DNA of 64,000 nucleotides from positions 124,001 through 188,000 of the forward strand of contig NZ_MRCC01000002.1 in assembly GCF_001904655.1 (NCBI RefSeq). The letters run 5' to 3'. Positions 55,494-63,955 of this stretch are shown here, one piece after another. The notes beneath the pieces were generated by a model, which ran no database searches, was not told the DNA's origin, and saw nothing but the letters and a program-made list of their open reading frames with translations. Position 1 is the stretch's first letter, and every line of letters starts with the position of its first letter. The translations under genes and the position numbers were made by a program. This stretch comes from Chroogloeocystis siderophila 5.2 s.c.1 (GTDB lineage: Bacteria > Cyanobacteriota > Cyanobacteriia > Cyanobacteriales > Chroococcidiopsidaceae).

Positions 55494-56777
55494 TTAAGCT
55501 ACTTTATAATATGATTTACCAGAAGGAAGATAAGTAACTGATTTATCTGCAAGTAATTTTTGATAAAGGTCAACTAGCTCATTGTTAAGTTTTTGTATTT
55601 CATATTGAGCTTCTACAGATTTTCGAGCAGCTAAACCGATATCTGCCCATGTTTCTGGATGTTTAATCAGATAACTTAATTTTTGGGCGATCGCATCAGC
55701 ATCACGCTCAGGAACCAAAAACCCAGAAACACTATCTTCTATTAACTCAGGAATACCGCTATGTCTAGTTGCAACTACTGGTAAACCCATTGCCATTGCT
55801 TCTTTCAAAGTGTTGGGTATACCCTCTTGATTTCCATCTTGCGCTGTTACACTAGGAGCAACAAAAATGTGTGAATTAGTAAGTATCTCAATAATCTCCT
55901 GCTGATTTTTTCGACCAAGTAAAGTAACAATATGGCTGATACCAAAAGCGTGAATCAGGCGCTGCAACTCTTCTTTTAATTCACCATCGCCAATAATGTA
56001 GTAATGGATATTTTTGTATGTTTGAGATAATTGAGCAACAGCTTCAATGCTATACTTTATGCCTTTTTTTTCAACTAAGCGACCTACAGTGACAATTTGA
56101 ATCGAGTCATCAGAATTTAGATACCGAGGTGTAAAGAAGAACTTATTGCAGTCAATTCCCGATCTGTGTGTAATAATTCTCTTGCTATCACCACCATGTT
56201 TAACCAGCCAAGTACGGAAAAAGTCGCAAACAGGAAGAAATAAGTCTCCAGTAGCCAAAAGGCGATCATAAACGCGATCGCCATATTGCTTGACATAGCG
56301 GCTAATATCCCAACCGCGAAAAGATGTGACAATTTTTCCCTGTAACGCTCCAATGTCACGCAGCGTTAAAATTTCAAGTGCGTAGCAGCCAAACTGACAG
56401 TGAATAATGTCATACGGTTTTTGCCCAAGCATCGGTATTGCAGTATACAAAATTTTTAAGGAAGTTGCGGCGCCACCATATTTGAAAAAATTAAGCGATC
56501 GCAAACAAATTAAAGGAGCTTTGTGAAAATTGGTAAAGAGTAACGCAAAACCTTTCAAGTAACGCCAAAACACGTTACTTGGTATAGCAGGAGTATAGTG
56601 GGTACGAGCGAGAAGATTATATTTTTCTACATGGGGATGCATCTTGCAATTAGAGAGTGGATGTCGTAGAGCATAGATATCTACCTCATGTCCTCGATCG
56701 ATTAAACCAGTAATTTGATTCAAAACAAAAGTTTCGGACAAAAGAGGAAAAATCCCAACAATAAAAGCAATTCTCAT
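55494..56777 (-). CDS. Family 4 glycosyltransferase (WcaL-like)
   Basis: 427 residues: FIVGIFPLLSETFVLNQITG at the N terminus, FRGWDISRYVKQYGDRVYD, IVTVGRLVEKKGIKYSIEAV, YYIIGDGELKEELQRL and LKEAMAMGLPVVATRHSGIP for donor binding. The class adds galactose or related sugars to colanic-acid-like chains. An upstream element of the cluster type (56889-56908) and a hairpin (56822-56841) precede it. Confidence 0.93.
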   Translation of the reverse strand: MRIAFIVGIFPLLSETFVLNQITGLIDRGHEVDIYALRHPLSNCKMHPHVEKYNLLARTHYTPAIPSNVFWRYLKGFALLFTNFHKAPLICLRSLNFFKYGGAATSLKILYTAIPMLGQKPYDIIHCQFGCYALEILTLRDIGALQGKIVTSFRGWDISRYVKQYGDRVYDRLLATGDLFLPVCDFFRTWLVKHGGDSKRIITHRSGIDCNKFFFTPRYLNSDDSIQIVTVGRLVEKKGIKYSIEAVAQLSQTYKNIHYYIIGDGELKEELQRLIHAFGISHIVTLLGRKNQQEIIEILTNSHIFVAPSVTAQDGNQEGIPNTLKEAMAMGLPVVATRHSGIPELIEDSVSGFLVPERDADAIAQKLSYLIKHPETWADIGLAARKSVEAQYEIQKLNNELVDLYQKLLADKSVTYLPSGKSYYKVA

Positions 56778-56821
56778 AACAAATTCCTAAACAATTGCAA
56801 AATTCATTTAAATAAATAAAA

Positions 56822-56841
56822 TCCTACTAAAAAAAGTAGGA
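56822..56841 (-). promoter_or_regulatory. Attenuator-like hairpin in the leader of the 56777 gene
   Basis: On the minus strand TCCTACT-TTTTTT-AGTAGGA is followed by TTTTATTTATTT. It lies between the upstream element (56908-56889) and the start codon, so it could act as a leader terminator. Confidence 0.4.
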
Positions 56842-56888
56842 CTTTAGGAAACAGGATATTGCTACTATGCCCTCAAGTTAAAAATTAA

Positions 56889-56908
56889 GTCGATAGGGCA
56901 AAGTTCAT
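56889..56908 (-). promoter_or_regulatory. Upstream element, copy 4
   Basis: The minus strand reads ATGAACTTTGCCCTATCGAC, sharing TGAACTT and TATCGAC with the copy at 60478. It lies 112 bases before the start of the glycosyltransferase gene at 56777. The surrounding 56778-57324 gap shows no gene. Confidence 0.55.
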
Positions 56909-57229
56909 GTTTTATGTAAAATTGTTAGTAAGTTTTGTTATACTAAAAAATAGTCACTTCAAATGTAAAAGAACCAATTTTAACTACGCTTAAATTTAGT
57001 AAGCAAGCAAAAAAATATTTTTATATCAAAGAAAAAATAGTGTAAAATTTTAGATTCGTATTCGCAACAAACGCTTAGACTTCTTACTATGAATTTCTCT
57101 TCAGCAAAGCTCCCTAAAGCTGTTGAATGTAGTACAGTTTTTACCTAATTTTAATAAGTTAAAGCAGTTTAAGCCTGAGCAGCTCAGTAACCAAACAGAG
57201 TGTAACCGAAGCGCTATTATTGAATCTAT

Positions 57230-57276
57230 AATGTTGAGTTTTAAATTTCAGCTTATTCAATTCAAAATTCAACATT
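57230..57276. repeat. Inverted repeat downstream of the acyltransferase-GAF gene
   Basis: AATGTTGAGTTTTAAATT (57230-57247) is nearly the complement of AATTCAAAATTCAACATT (57259-57276). It lies about 50 bases after the stop of the minus-strand gene and may act as a terminator; ATTCAAAATTCAACATT-type repeats are common in cyanobacterial spacers. Confidence 0.5.
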
Positions 57277-57324
57277 TATAATTATAAAAAAAATACCCAT
57301 TTGGTACAGCGATACATGGCGTAT

Positions 57325-58683
57325 TTATGCATATTTACCGTGTGTAAAAGAATTGCAATGATGCTGCCACAATGGATTTAATAAACAAGCCAAATTAGAC
57401 CACCAGTATAATCCTTCTGAAGCTTGAGATACATTAGCCAATGTTATCTCAGCACGAGTAACTAGAAACGCGATACAGTTTGCCATAAGCCGTATAAGTT
57501 TAATTTCATCGCTAGTGAATTGACGCGGAAGAGTCGTACCAACATGAAATACTCCAACTACTTGTCCATTAATCTGCAAGGGAACACCAAGTATTGATCG
57601 CAGTCCCTTATTGCGGAGAATTGGACTAAAAATCTCTATTGTTGATATATCTTCTACTATCATTGGTTGGCAATTAACTGCAACGCGACCAGCAAAACCC
57701 CGCCCAAACGGAATTTTAATTCCTGCTGCAATCTCATCTTCAAGTCCAACAGAGGCACATACTTCCAGATGTTGCTGATCCTCGGTTCGCAGTAGAACTG
57801 TGACTGTGGTGACATTCATAGCTTTACCAGTGCATTCGAGTAACTTGTACAGTAAGTTTTGTAGAGTCACAGCGATCGCACTATCTTTAGGGGATGGATA
57901 TTGCAACTTCTGTTGAGAAGTTCTCTCTACTTCAGCCAAACTCCGGCTCAGCGATACAGACAACGGATTATCGTTTGTAGCAACATCTTCTGGGATACTT
58001 GTTATGGCTTGTTCGCTTGGCTTTCGGCTTTTAATCACCTTAGCAGGTACACCCACCGCAATCGAATAAGGTGGAACATCCTTAGTTACAACTGCTCCTG
58101 CACCAATAACACTACCCTGACCAACCGTTACACCATCTACAATTCTGACTCCACTGGCTAACCAACAATCATCTTCAATGACAATTCCCTTATAAGTGCT
58201 ACCTTGTTCTTTAATTTTGCGATTAGGATCGATGAAGGTATGATTATTTGCATATATCCCCAAATGCGAAGCAATCCGGCAATCTTTCCCAATTTTGATG
58301 TATTTTCCAGATAGACAAGTGTAGGGACCTATATATGTACAATCGCCAATTTCTATTTCACTATTACTATGAGTTTTAATGATAACGCCAAGATCCAGTT
58401 TGACAGAATTGCCCAACCGAATAATACTATTTTGCCCTTCATTTCTTAAAGAAACACCACGGTCAATTTTGACTTTATTCCCAATAGTGATACCACTCGT
58501 ATGAATTAATTCAACTCCTGATTTGATTTGTACAGCGTTTCCAAACTGCGCAAAAATAGAACGATATATTAGCCCACGCAGAGATCTCCCTAGAGATAAT
58601 GGTACCCATCCTACTAAGGTAATAACTACAGCTTCTTTCCAGCAAAACCACTGTGAAGTAGATAGGGCTTTTACGGCATTCAT
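57325..58683 (-). CDS. Left-handed beta-helix acyltransferase fused to a GAF domain
   Basis: 452 residues. Residues about 30-215 carry hexapeptide repeats (IGNKVKIDRGVSLRNEG, IEIGDCTYIGPYTCLSG, IVDGVTVGQGSVIGAGAVVT) and end with IAVGVPAKVI, as in NodL/LacA-type O-acetyltransferases. Residues about 270-420 form a GAF domain (VTVLLRTEDQQHLEVCASVG, PFGRGFAGRVAVN, ILGVPLQINGQVVGVFHVGT). The first part would acetylate or acylate a sugar with acyl-CoA; the second could sense a small molecule and adjust activity. The join is within one clean reading frame. Confidence 0.9.
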   Translation of the reverse strand: MNAVKALSTSQWFCWKEAVVITLVGWVPLSLGRSLRGLIYRSIFAQFGNAVQIKSGVELIHTSGITIGNKVKIDRGVSLRNEGQNSIIRLGNSVKLDLGVIIKTHSNSEIEIGDCTYIGPYTCLSGKYIKIGKDCRIASHLGIYANNHTFIDPNRKIKEQGSTYKGIVIEDDCWLASGVRIVDGVTVGQGSVIGAGAVVTKDVPPYSIAVGVPAKVIKSRKPSEQAITSIPEDVATNDNPLSVSLSRSLAEVERTSQQKLQYPSPKDSAIAVTLQNLLYKLLECTGKAMNVTTVTVLLRTEDQQHLEVCASVGLEDEIAAGIKIPFGRGFAGRVAVNCQPMIVEDISTIEIFSPILRNKGLRSILGVPLQINGQVVGVFHVGTTLPRQFTSDEIKLIRLMANCIAFLVTRAEITLANVSQASEGLYWWSNLACLLNPLWQHHCNSFTHGKYA

Positions 58684-58818
58684 ACTTGTAGTAAATCAAA
58701 TTTAATAATATTGAATAAGTATACTTTTCAACGTAATAAAGTTAATAAATCGTATATTTTAACGTAGTAAATTATTTTTTTTACTGTATCGCAGCTATCT
58801 TCAATAATTGCTTAGAAA

Positions 58819-60243
58819 CTACATCGTTCCAACAACTTGTGTAAAATTTAGTCTATCACTGACGCTACTTTTTGCTTGTGACGCTTTTTCCTCTAAAATA
58901 CTTTGATACAAATTTACTGTGTCTATAGCCTCCATACTCATAGTCCGAATAGGTTGAATTCCTTGGCGAAGTTTAGATAATAAATTTGGGTTAGTAGATA
59001 GTTGCCTAAAAGCTTCAGCCCAAGCTTTAACATCAGTAGGAGGTAGTAACAAACCATCAATATTGTGTTTGATAAGTTCATTAACGCCCCCTACATCCGA
59101 ACCCAAAACAGGTAGCTTCGCAGCATAGCCTTCTAAAATGGACATCGGTCTTACATCAAACCATTGTGCAGGCAAAGCTAAAATATCATATGTTGCTAAA
59201 ACAAAGGGTAACTCTTCGCGTGTTAAGGTTTCCGCAACACAAATACGTGATTCATCTTTAATACTTTGTATAATATCTTCTCGATATTTTTCATCATCAA
59301 CTGCACTACCATAAATTGTTAGTTCAATTGGTAACTCAGTCGGTAGAGATTTGATTGCTTCTACTAAAATATGAATTCCCTTGTTGCGGTTCCAGCGTCC
59401 CAAAAACACAACTCGTAAAGCTTTATTTGCTACTTTTTTTACGTTTTGAGTTGATGTAATAAAAACATCAGGTACGCCTGTTTTACAAATGATCAACTTC
59501 TCTTGAGGAACGTCGTTAAGTAGCAGTGTTTCATAAAGTCGATCGCTCAACGTCACTATGCAATCGGCAAATTTTGCCATTTCTAATAAACCCTGTCTTC
59601 GAGCAGCTATATAAGCTGGCAGCGATACAGGAGTTAGCAAAGCTGTTGCAGCATTATTGATTGGTGCAGGTACTTTTCTAAATTGATGTAGTATTTTACT
59701 TGCTATATTACTTATACTTAAAGGCGTATGGGCTAACTTTTTAATTGCGCTATCTGATATTACTGAAGGCACGCCGCAACAATGACTACATCTTACTTCG
59801 TCTATTTTTCCGTCACATACTTCTTGCCCATTTAGCATTAGAGTTTCTCGCTGACAAACAGGATTAGGTAAACGAATTGAAACAACTGTTACCATACCTA
59901 ATTCTTTAGCAAGGCGTAGATGCGGTAAACCACATTTTGGAGTCCATTGATGCTGATGATAAATATCCGCTTTTTGTTCTTTCAACCAACGTTCAAAATA
60001 CTCAAATCTACCATGTAATAATTCTCCATGATTTGGTTCTGCTTTTGGTTGAGGAAACACAGGATAGCGATATACTTCTATTCCATTATGTATGTAAGTA
60101 TTCTCATGCTTACCATCTTGAGCCGCTGCTATTTTACTTTCTACCCCATATGCTTGGAGAACTGGTAATAGTTCGCTAAGACGAATTTGAATTCCTCCAC
60201 ATTTTTCTGGCAAGTATCGAGCAACAGCTTGAATAGTTTTCAT
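58819..60243 (-). CDS. Family 4 glycosyltransferase with Cys-rich insertion
   Basis: 474 residues. N-terminal half with YLPEKCGGIQIRLSELLPVL, then an inserted stretch with six Cys between about 145 and 175 (NPVCQRETLMLNGQEVCDG, RCSHCCGVPS) that could bind a metal. The donor half has VVFLGRWNRNKGIHILVEAI, LTIYGSAVDDEKYRED and SILEGYAAKLPVLGSDVGGV. The upstream element at 60478-60457 lies 213 bases before its start. Confidence 0.92.
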   Translation of the reverse strand: MKTIQAVARYLPEKCGGIQIRLSELLPVLQAYGVESKIAAAQDGKHENTYIHNGIEVYRYPVFPQPKAEPNHGELLHGRFEYFERWLKEQKADIYHQHQWTPKCGLPHLRLAKELGMVTVVSIRLPNPVCQRETLMLNGQEVCDGKIDEVRCSHCCGVPSVISDSAIKKLAHTPLSISNIASKILHQFRKVPAPINNAATALLTPVSLPAYIAARRQGLLEMAKFADCIVTLSDRLYETLLLNDVPQEKLIICKTGVPDVFITSTQNVKKVANKALRVVFLGRWNRNKGIHILVEAIKSLPTELPIELTIYGSAVDDEKYREDIIQSIKDESRICVAETLTREELPFVLATYDILALPAQWFDVRPMSILEGYAAKLPVLGSDVGGVNELIKHNIDGLLLPPTDVKAWAEAFRQLSTNPNLLSKLRQGIQPIRTMSMEAIDTVNLYQSILEEKASQAKSSVSDRLNFTQVVGTM

Positions 60244-60456
60244 AATAAGTTTATTTTGTATTGAAATAGTCAGTTTCTAAAATAACTTAAGCAGCTTGTA
60301 TTTTTTTAAGTTTAATATGTGACCTATTTTTATCAAAGAAAATAATTTTTTTTACATAATTTTAGTATTGATGAGTTCAAAAATATTAACAATTAATCAA
60401 GCATTTTTTAATAAGAACGTAATAAACAATATAAAGATATAAGAATGTTTCGTGAG

Positions 60457-60478
60457 TTGTCGATACAGAGAAGTTCAG
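60457..60478 (-). promoter_or_regulatory. Upstream element, copy 5
   Basis: The minus strand reads CTGAACTTCTCTGTAT followed by CGACAA, the same as the copy at 38521 but for one base. It is upstream of the glycosyltransferase at 58819-60243. Flanking sequences of the two copies are unrelated, so the match is confined to the element. Confidence 0.7.
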
Positions 60479-60640
60479 GTCTTTATTAGTCAGTATTAAA
60501 GAAGTTATTTAATAGTAGATAGAAAAAATGCGATGTATTAATGAGTTATTTTGATAAATAAAAATTAATAGAGTTATAGATTGAGTTGATCGATTATGGC
60601 TTTTTATATTAATATTTGAATAAAAAATCTATGTATAGCA

Positions 60641-60681
60641 GGTGCGATCGCATTCCGTTTGAGTTGGGGTGCGATCGCACC
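60641..60681 (-). terminator. Hairpin made of paired HIP1 sites downstream of the pentapeptide gene
   Basis: GGTGCGATCGCA (60641-60652) and TGCGATCGCACC (60670-60681) are exact complements around a 17-base loop, seven bases after the stop of the minus-strand pentapeptide gene. Each arm holds a HIP1 octamer. Confidence 0.65.
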
Positions 60682-60687
60682 TTACTT

Positions 60688-61188
60688 TTAGCAACCCAAC
60701 GAATCGCGTGTCGCTACACCTGTTTTTGAATTAACTCCACTTGCTCGCGCGCAAAGTTTTTTCACCACGGCTCTATCAAGAACTGCATTTGTAAAATCAG
60801 CACCAGTAATCTCAACATCATTAAATATGGAACGCAGCATCATCGCCTCTTCCATAACAGCATCACTTAAATCAGCCCCCGTAAAGTCAACGATGTAAGC
60901 AATACCATTTGTAAAATCGGCTCCATGCAAATTTGCGTTCATCAACTTTGCACCATTAAATACCACACCGCGCAAGTCGGCATTACTAAAATTGGCTGCT
61001 TCTAAATCTGCATTGGCAAACTCAGCAGTTTGCAAGTTTTGCCCTGAGTAATCTTTGCCGATAACTTCTCCAGTAGCCGCGCCACGTGAAATAGACGAGG
61101 AACTAGCTGCGCGTGCATCCGTAGGAAAGCTGACAAGAAGTAAGAACACGAAAGCAACTACTGCAAGTCGATAGAAACGTTTCATCAT
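60688..61188 (-). CDS. Secreted pentapeptide-repeat protein, thylakoid-lumen type
   Basis: 166 residues: signal peptide (about 1-27, cleaved near ARAASS), then about 17 pentapeptides of the A(D/N)LXX kind (AEFANADLEAANFSNADLRG, ANLHGADFTNG, GADLSDAVMEE) and a short C-terminal tail with two Cys (KLCARASG, DSLGC). It forms a right-handed quadrilateral beta-helix. Lumenal relatives (TL15/TL17-type) occur in cyanobacteria and plastids; the role is unknown. Confidence 0.88.
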   Translation of the reverse strand: MMKRFYRLAVVAFVFLLLVSFPTDARAASSSSISRGAATGEVIGKDYSGQNLQTAEFANADLEAANFSNADLRGVVFNGAKLMNANLHGADFTNGIAYIVDFTGADLSDAVMEEAMMLRSIFNDVEITGADFTNAVLDRAVVKKLCARASGVNSKTGVATRDSLGC

Positions 61189-61338
61189 TCTTTCAGAAAA
61201 ACAATAAGATCTACTAACGCGGTAAATAACTGTGTATCAGCACGAAGTCTATTCAACTCCTACTGCTAGTACAGTAACCTAACTATATTCGCAGGTAACA
61301 CGGTGATCGGCACTGATAAGGTGAAATCCCTAAAAACC

Positions 61339-61755
61339 CTAGTCAAATAAATCTAGCGGCAGATGCCCGTAAATCTCGTTAATGGTTCCTGAATCTGGAG
61401 AATGACATGACACCAGAACACCTCGATGTTCACCAGAATAAGGATTGAGATAACACAAACTGGTCACTGGATTAAATTTAATGTAAACAGCACCATCAAC
61501 CGCAGTTAAATCAAGCTTAGGCTGATAGCCTAAGGCTTTTGTATAATTTGCCAAGGCTGCTATACCTTGTGTTGCTGTATCAGCACAAATCCCCAAGATT
61601 TGGTAATCAGAAAAACGACTGACAACCAACACAGCCTGACGAATTAGTATTTTTTCAGCTTCAGAAGTTACCAATTTACCACCAATACAGTTGAAGTCCT
61701 TCAAAAGTGCCTGCGCTGCTTCGACAGTAAGATCAGATTGCTGCGGGTTAGACAT
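61339..61755 (-). CDS. DUF1824-family protein
   Basis: 138 residues, a length typical for this cyanobacterial family. Features: AAQALLKDFNCIGGKLVTSE, RFSDYQILGICADTATQGIA, LDLTAVDGAVYIKFNPVTSL. No signal or membrane segment. Function unknown; the compact fold and conservation suggest a role specific to oxygenic phototrophs. Confidence 0.85.
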   Translation of the reverse strand: MSNPQQSDLTVEAAQALLKDFNCIGGKLVTSEAEKILIRQAVLVVSRFSDYQILGICADTATQGIAALANYTKALGYQPKLDLTAVDGAVYIKFNPVTSLCYLNPYSGEHRGVLVSCHSPDSGTINEIYGHLPLDLFD

Positions 61756-61811
61756 GACTTTTTCGCATATCGACGACTTAATATTTATTGTGATATTGTT
61801 CGCAACTAAAA

Positions 61812-61838
61812 AAGCGGTACACTCAAGTGCTACCGCTT
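61812..61838 (-). terminator. Terminator of the oligopeptidase gene
   Basis: On the minus strand AAGCGGTA-N11-TACCGCTT is followed by TTTTAG, 27 bases after the stop of the 61865 gene. Confidence 0.85.
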
Positions 61839-61864
61839 GGTTGCAATTAATTTATAGTTAACCA

Positions 61865-63955
61865 CTAAGCAGCTTTAGTTAAGCCACTGTGTCTCAGTAG
61901 AGGTTCAGTACTTGGTTCGCGTCCTCGGAAAGATTGAAAGACTTCCATCGGGTGTTTACTACCACCTAACGCGAGTACTGTATCGCGGAAGCGCTTACCT
62001 GTGGCAGCGATTTGCTCAGGTTCCAACCCCGACTCTTCAAAAGCGGCGAAAGCATCCGCACTGAGAACTTCTGCCCACTTGTAGCTGTAATAACCTGCTG
62101 CATACCCACCCGCAAAGATATGACCAAACGAACACAAAAAGGCATCTTCTGGTAACGGTGGCAACACAGTAGTATTTTTAGCAATTCGATTACGAATGTC
62201 GTTAGCAGTTTCACTACCACTAGGTTGATAGCGGTGGTGTAATTCGAGATCAACTAAGCTAAAGTGCAATTGCCGTAACATCGCGCTACCACTCATGTAG
62301 TTACGTGCAGCGACTAGCTTTTGATAATAATGCTCAGGCAAAGTTTCACCGGTTTCGTAATGCTTTGCTATTCCTAACAAAGTATCGCGATGATAGCACC
62401 AGTTTTCCATAAACTGGCTCGGCAATTCGACCGCATCCCACTCAACATTATTGATTCCTGCTGCCCCAGCATAATCGACTTTCGTTAACATATGCTGCAA
62501 GCCGTGCCCAAATTCGTGGAATAAAGTTTCCACTTCGTTGAAAGTCATTAGGCTTGGCTTGTCATCGACAGGAGGTGTTTGGTTGCAGACAAGATAAGCT
62601 ACGGGTTTGCGCGTTGAAGTTGTTCCTGCTTCAGTCATTTTAGCACGACCGATGCAATCATCCATCCAAGCCCCACCGCGCTTTTCTGCGGGACGGCTGT
62701 AGGGATCGAGATAGAAATATGCGATCGCCCCAGTTTCATCCGCAATCTGGAAATATCTCACATCAGGATGCCATACCGGTGCTTGACCATCCGCAGCAGT
62801 CACTGTGACACCAAAAACTCGCTCAACTAAACCAAATAGCCCGTCTAAAACTTGGGGTAACGGGAAATAAGGACGCAATTCTTCCGCTGTAAAGTTAAAC
62901 TTTTCTTCGCGTTGGCGTTCTGCCCAATAGCTAATATCCCAGTGTTTCAATTCACTATCAGCACCTTTAGCCGCAGCAAATGCTTTTAGTTCTTCAAATT
63001 CTTGCATTGCTGCATCATAGCTTGCACTCCGCAATTCTTCTAAGAGGTTTTCTACTGCTTCAATGCTCGGAGCCATTTTGCTCGCTAAGCTTAACTCTGC
63101 ATAACTATTAAAGCCAAGTAATTTAGCCTCTTCTTGACGTAATTGCAAAATTCGTTCAATCAGCGGTGAGTTATCTAAATCGCCTGATGATGCGCGACTA
63201 ATGAAAGCTTTATACAGTTTCTCGCGTAAATCGCGGCGAGTACTGTGCTGCATAAAAGGACCAAAACTCGGAAAGTCCAAAGTAATCTGCCAGGGACCTA
63301 CTTCGGGTGTCGCATTTTCTTCACCAGCAGCCCGTGCAGCTTGTGCTGCTAAACTTTTTAAACTCGGAGGTAAACCATCAACTTCGTCTTGTTCTGTGAG
63401 TGTCAAGCTAAAAGCTTTTGTTGCGTCTAAAACGTGATTAGAAAACTTGGTTGAAAGTTCGGCAAGTTCAAGTTGAATTTCGTTAAAGCGCGATCGCTTC
63501 TCTCCTTCTAATCCCACGCCAGAAAGTTCAGCGTCTCGAATCGCGGCTTCCACAATTCGCTGTTGTGCAGTATCTAAGCTATCCCAGCGATCGCTTTGCC
63601 GTAAAGCTTTAAACGCCTCATACAGTGGTTTACTTTGATTGAGCTTGTTATAAAATTCCACAACTTTCGGCTGTACCGTTTCGTAGGCTTCGCGCAGTTC
63701 AGGACTATTTTTGACACCCATTAAATGCCCAACAATACCCCAACTCCAGCGCAAACGCTCTGTAATGCGCTCTAGTGGCTCAACTAAACCACTCCAAGTG
63801 GGACTGACATTCGCTTCTAATGTCGCCAGTTCGGTTTCCAACTCGCCTAGTAGCTGTGTCATTGCTGGCACAACACAATCAGGCTTGATTTGCTCAAATG
63901 GAGGAAGACCTTTACCGATTAGTAATGGATTGTCAGTAATTGTGGTTGCACTCAT
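61865..63955 (-). CDS. prlC: Oligopeptidase A-type M3 metallopeptidase
   Basis: 696 residues, normal for oligopeptidase A. The zinc site is TLFHEFGHGLQHMLTK (HEXXH, with the third ligand Glu in VEWDAVELPSQFMENW). The N-terminal helical channel half is complete. The enzyme cuts short peptides in the cytoplasm, including released signal peptides. ATG 63955 has no strong ribosome site, but the N terminus (NPLLIGKGLPPFEQIKPD) matches the family. A terminator follows. Confidence 0.95.
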   Translation of the reverse strand: MSATTITDNPLLIGKGLPPFEQIKPDCVVPAMTQLLGELETELATLEANVSPTWSGLVEPLERITERLRWSWGIVGHLMGVKNSPELREAYETVQPKVVEFYNKLNQSKPLYEAFKALRQSDRWDSLDTAQQRIVEAAIRDAELSGVGLEGEKRSRFNEIQLELAELSTKFSNHVLDATKAFSLTLTEQDEVDGLPPSLKSLAAQAARAAGEENATPEVGPWQITLDFPSFGPFMQHSTRRDLREKLYKAFISRASSGDLDNSPLIERILQLRQEEAKLLGFNSYAELSLASKMAPSIEAVENLLEELRSASYDAAMQEFEELKAFAAAKGADSELKHWDISYWAERQREEKFNFTAEELRPYFPLPQVLDGLFGLVERVFGVTVTAADGQAPVWHPDVRYFQIADETGAIAYFYLDPYSRPAEKRGGAWMDDCIGRAKMTEAGTTSTRKPVAYLVCNQTPPVDDKPSLMTFNEVETLFHEFGHGLQHMLTKVDYAGAAGINNVEWDAVELPSQFMENWCYHRDTLLGIAKHYETGETLPEHYYQKLVAARNYMSGSAMLRQLHFSLVDLELHHRYQPSGSETANDIRNRIAKNTTVLPPLPEDAFLCSFGHIFAGGYAAGYYSYKWAEVLSADAFAAFEESGLEPEQIAATGKRFRDTVLALGGSKHPMEVFQSFRGREPSTEPLLRHSGLTKAA

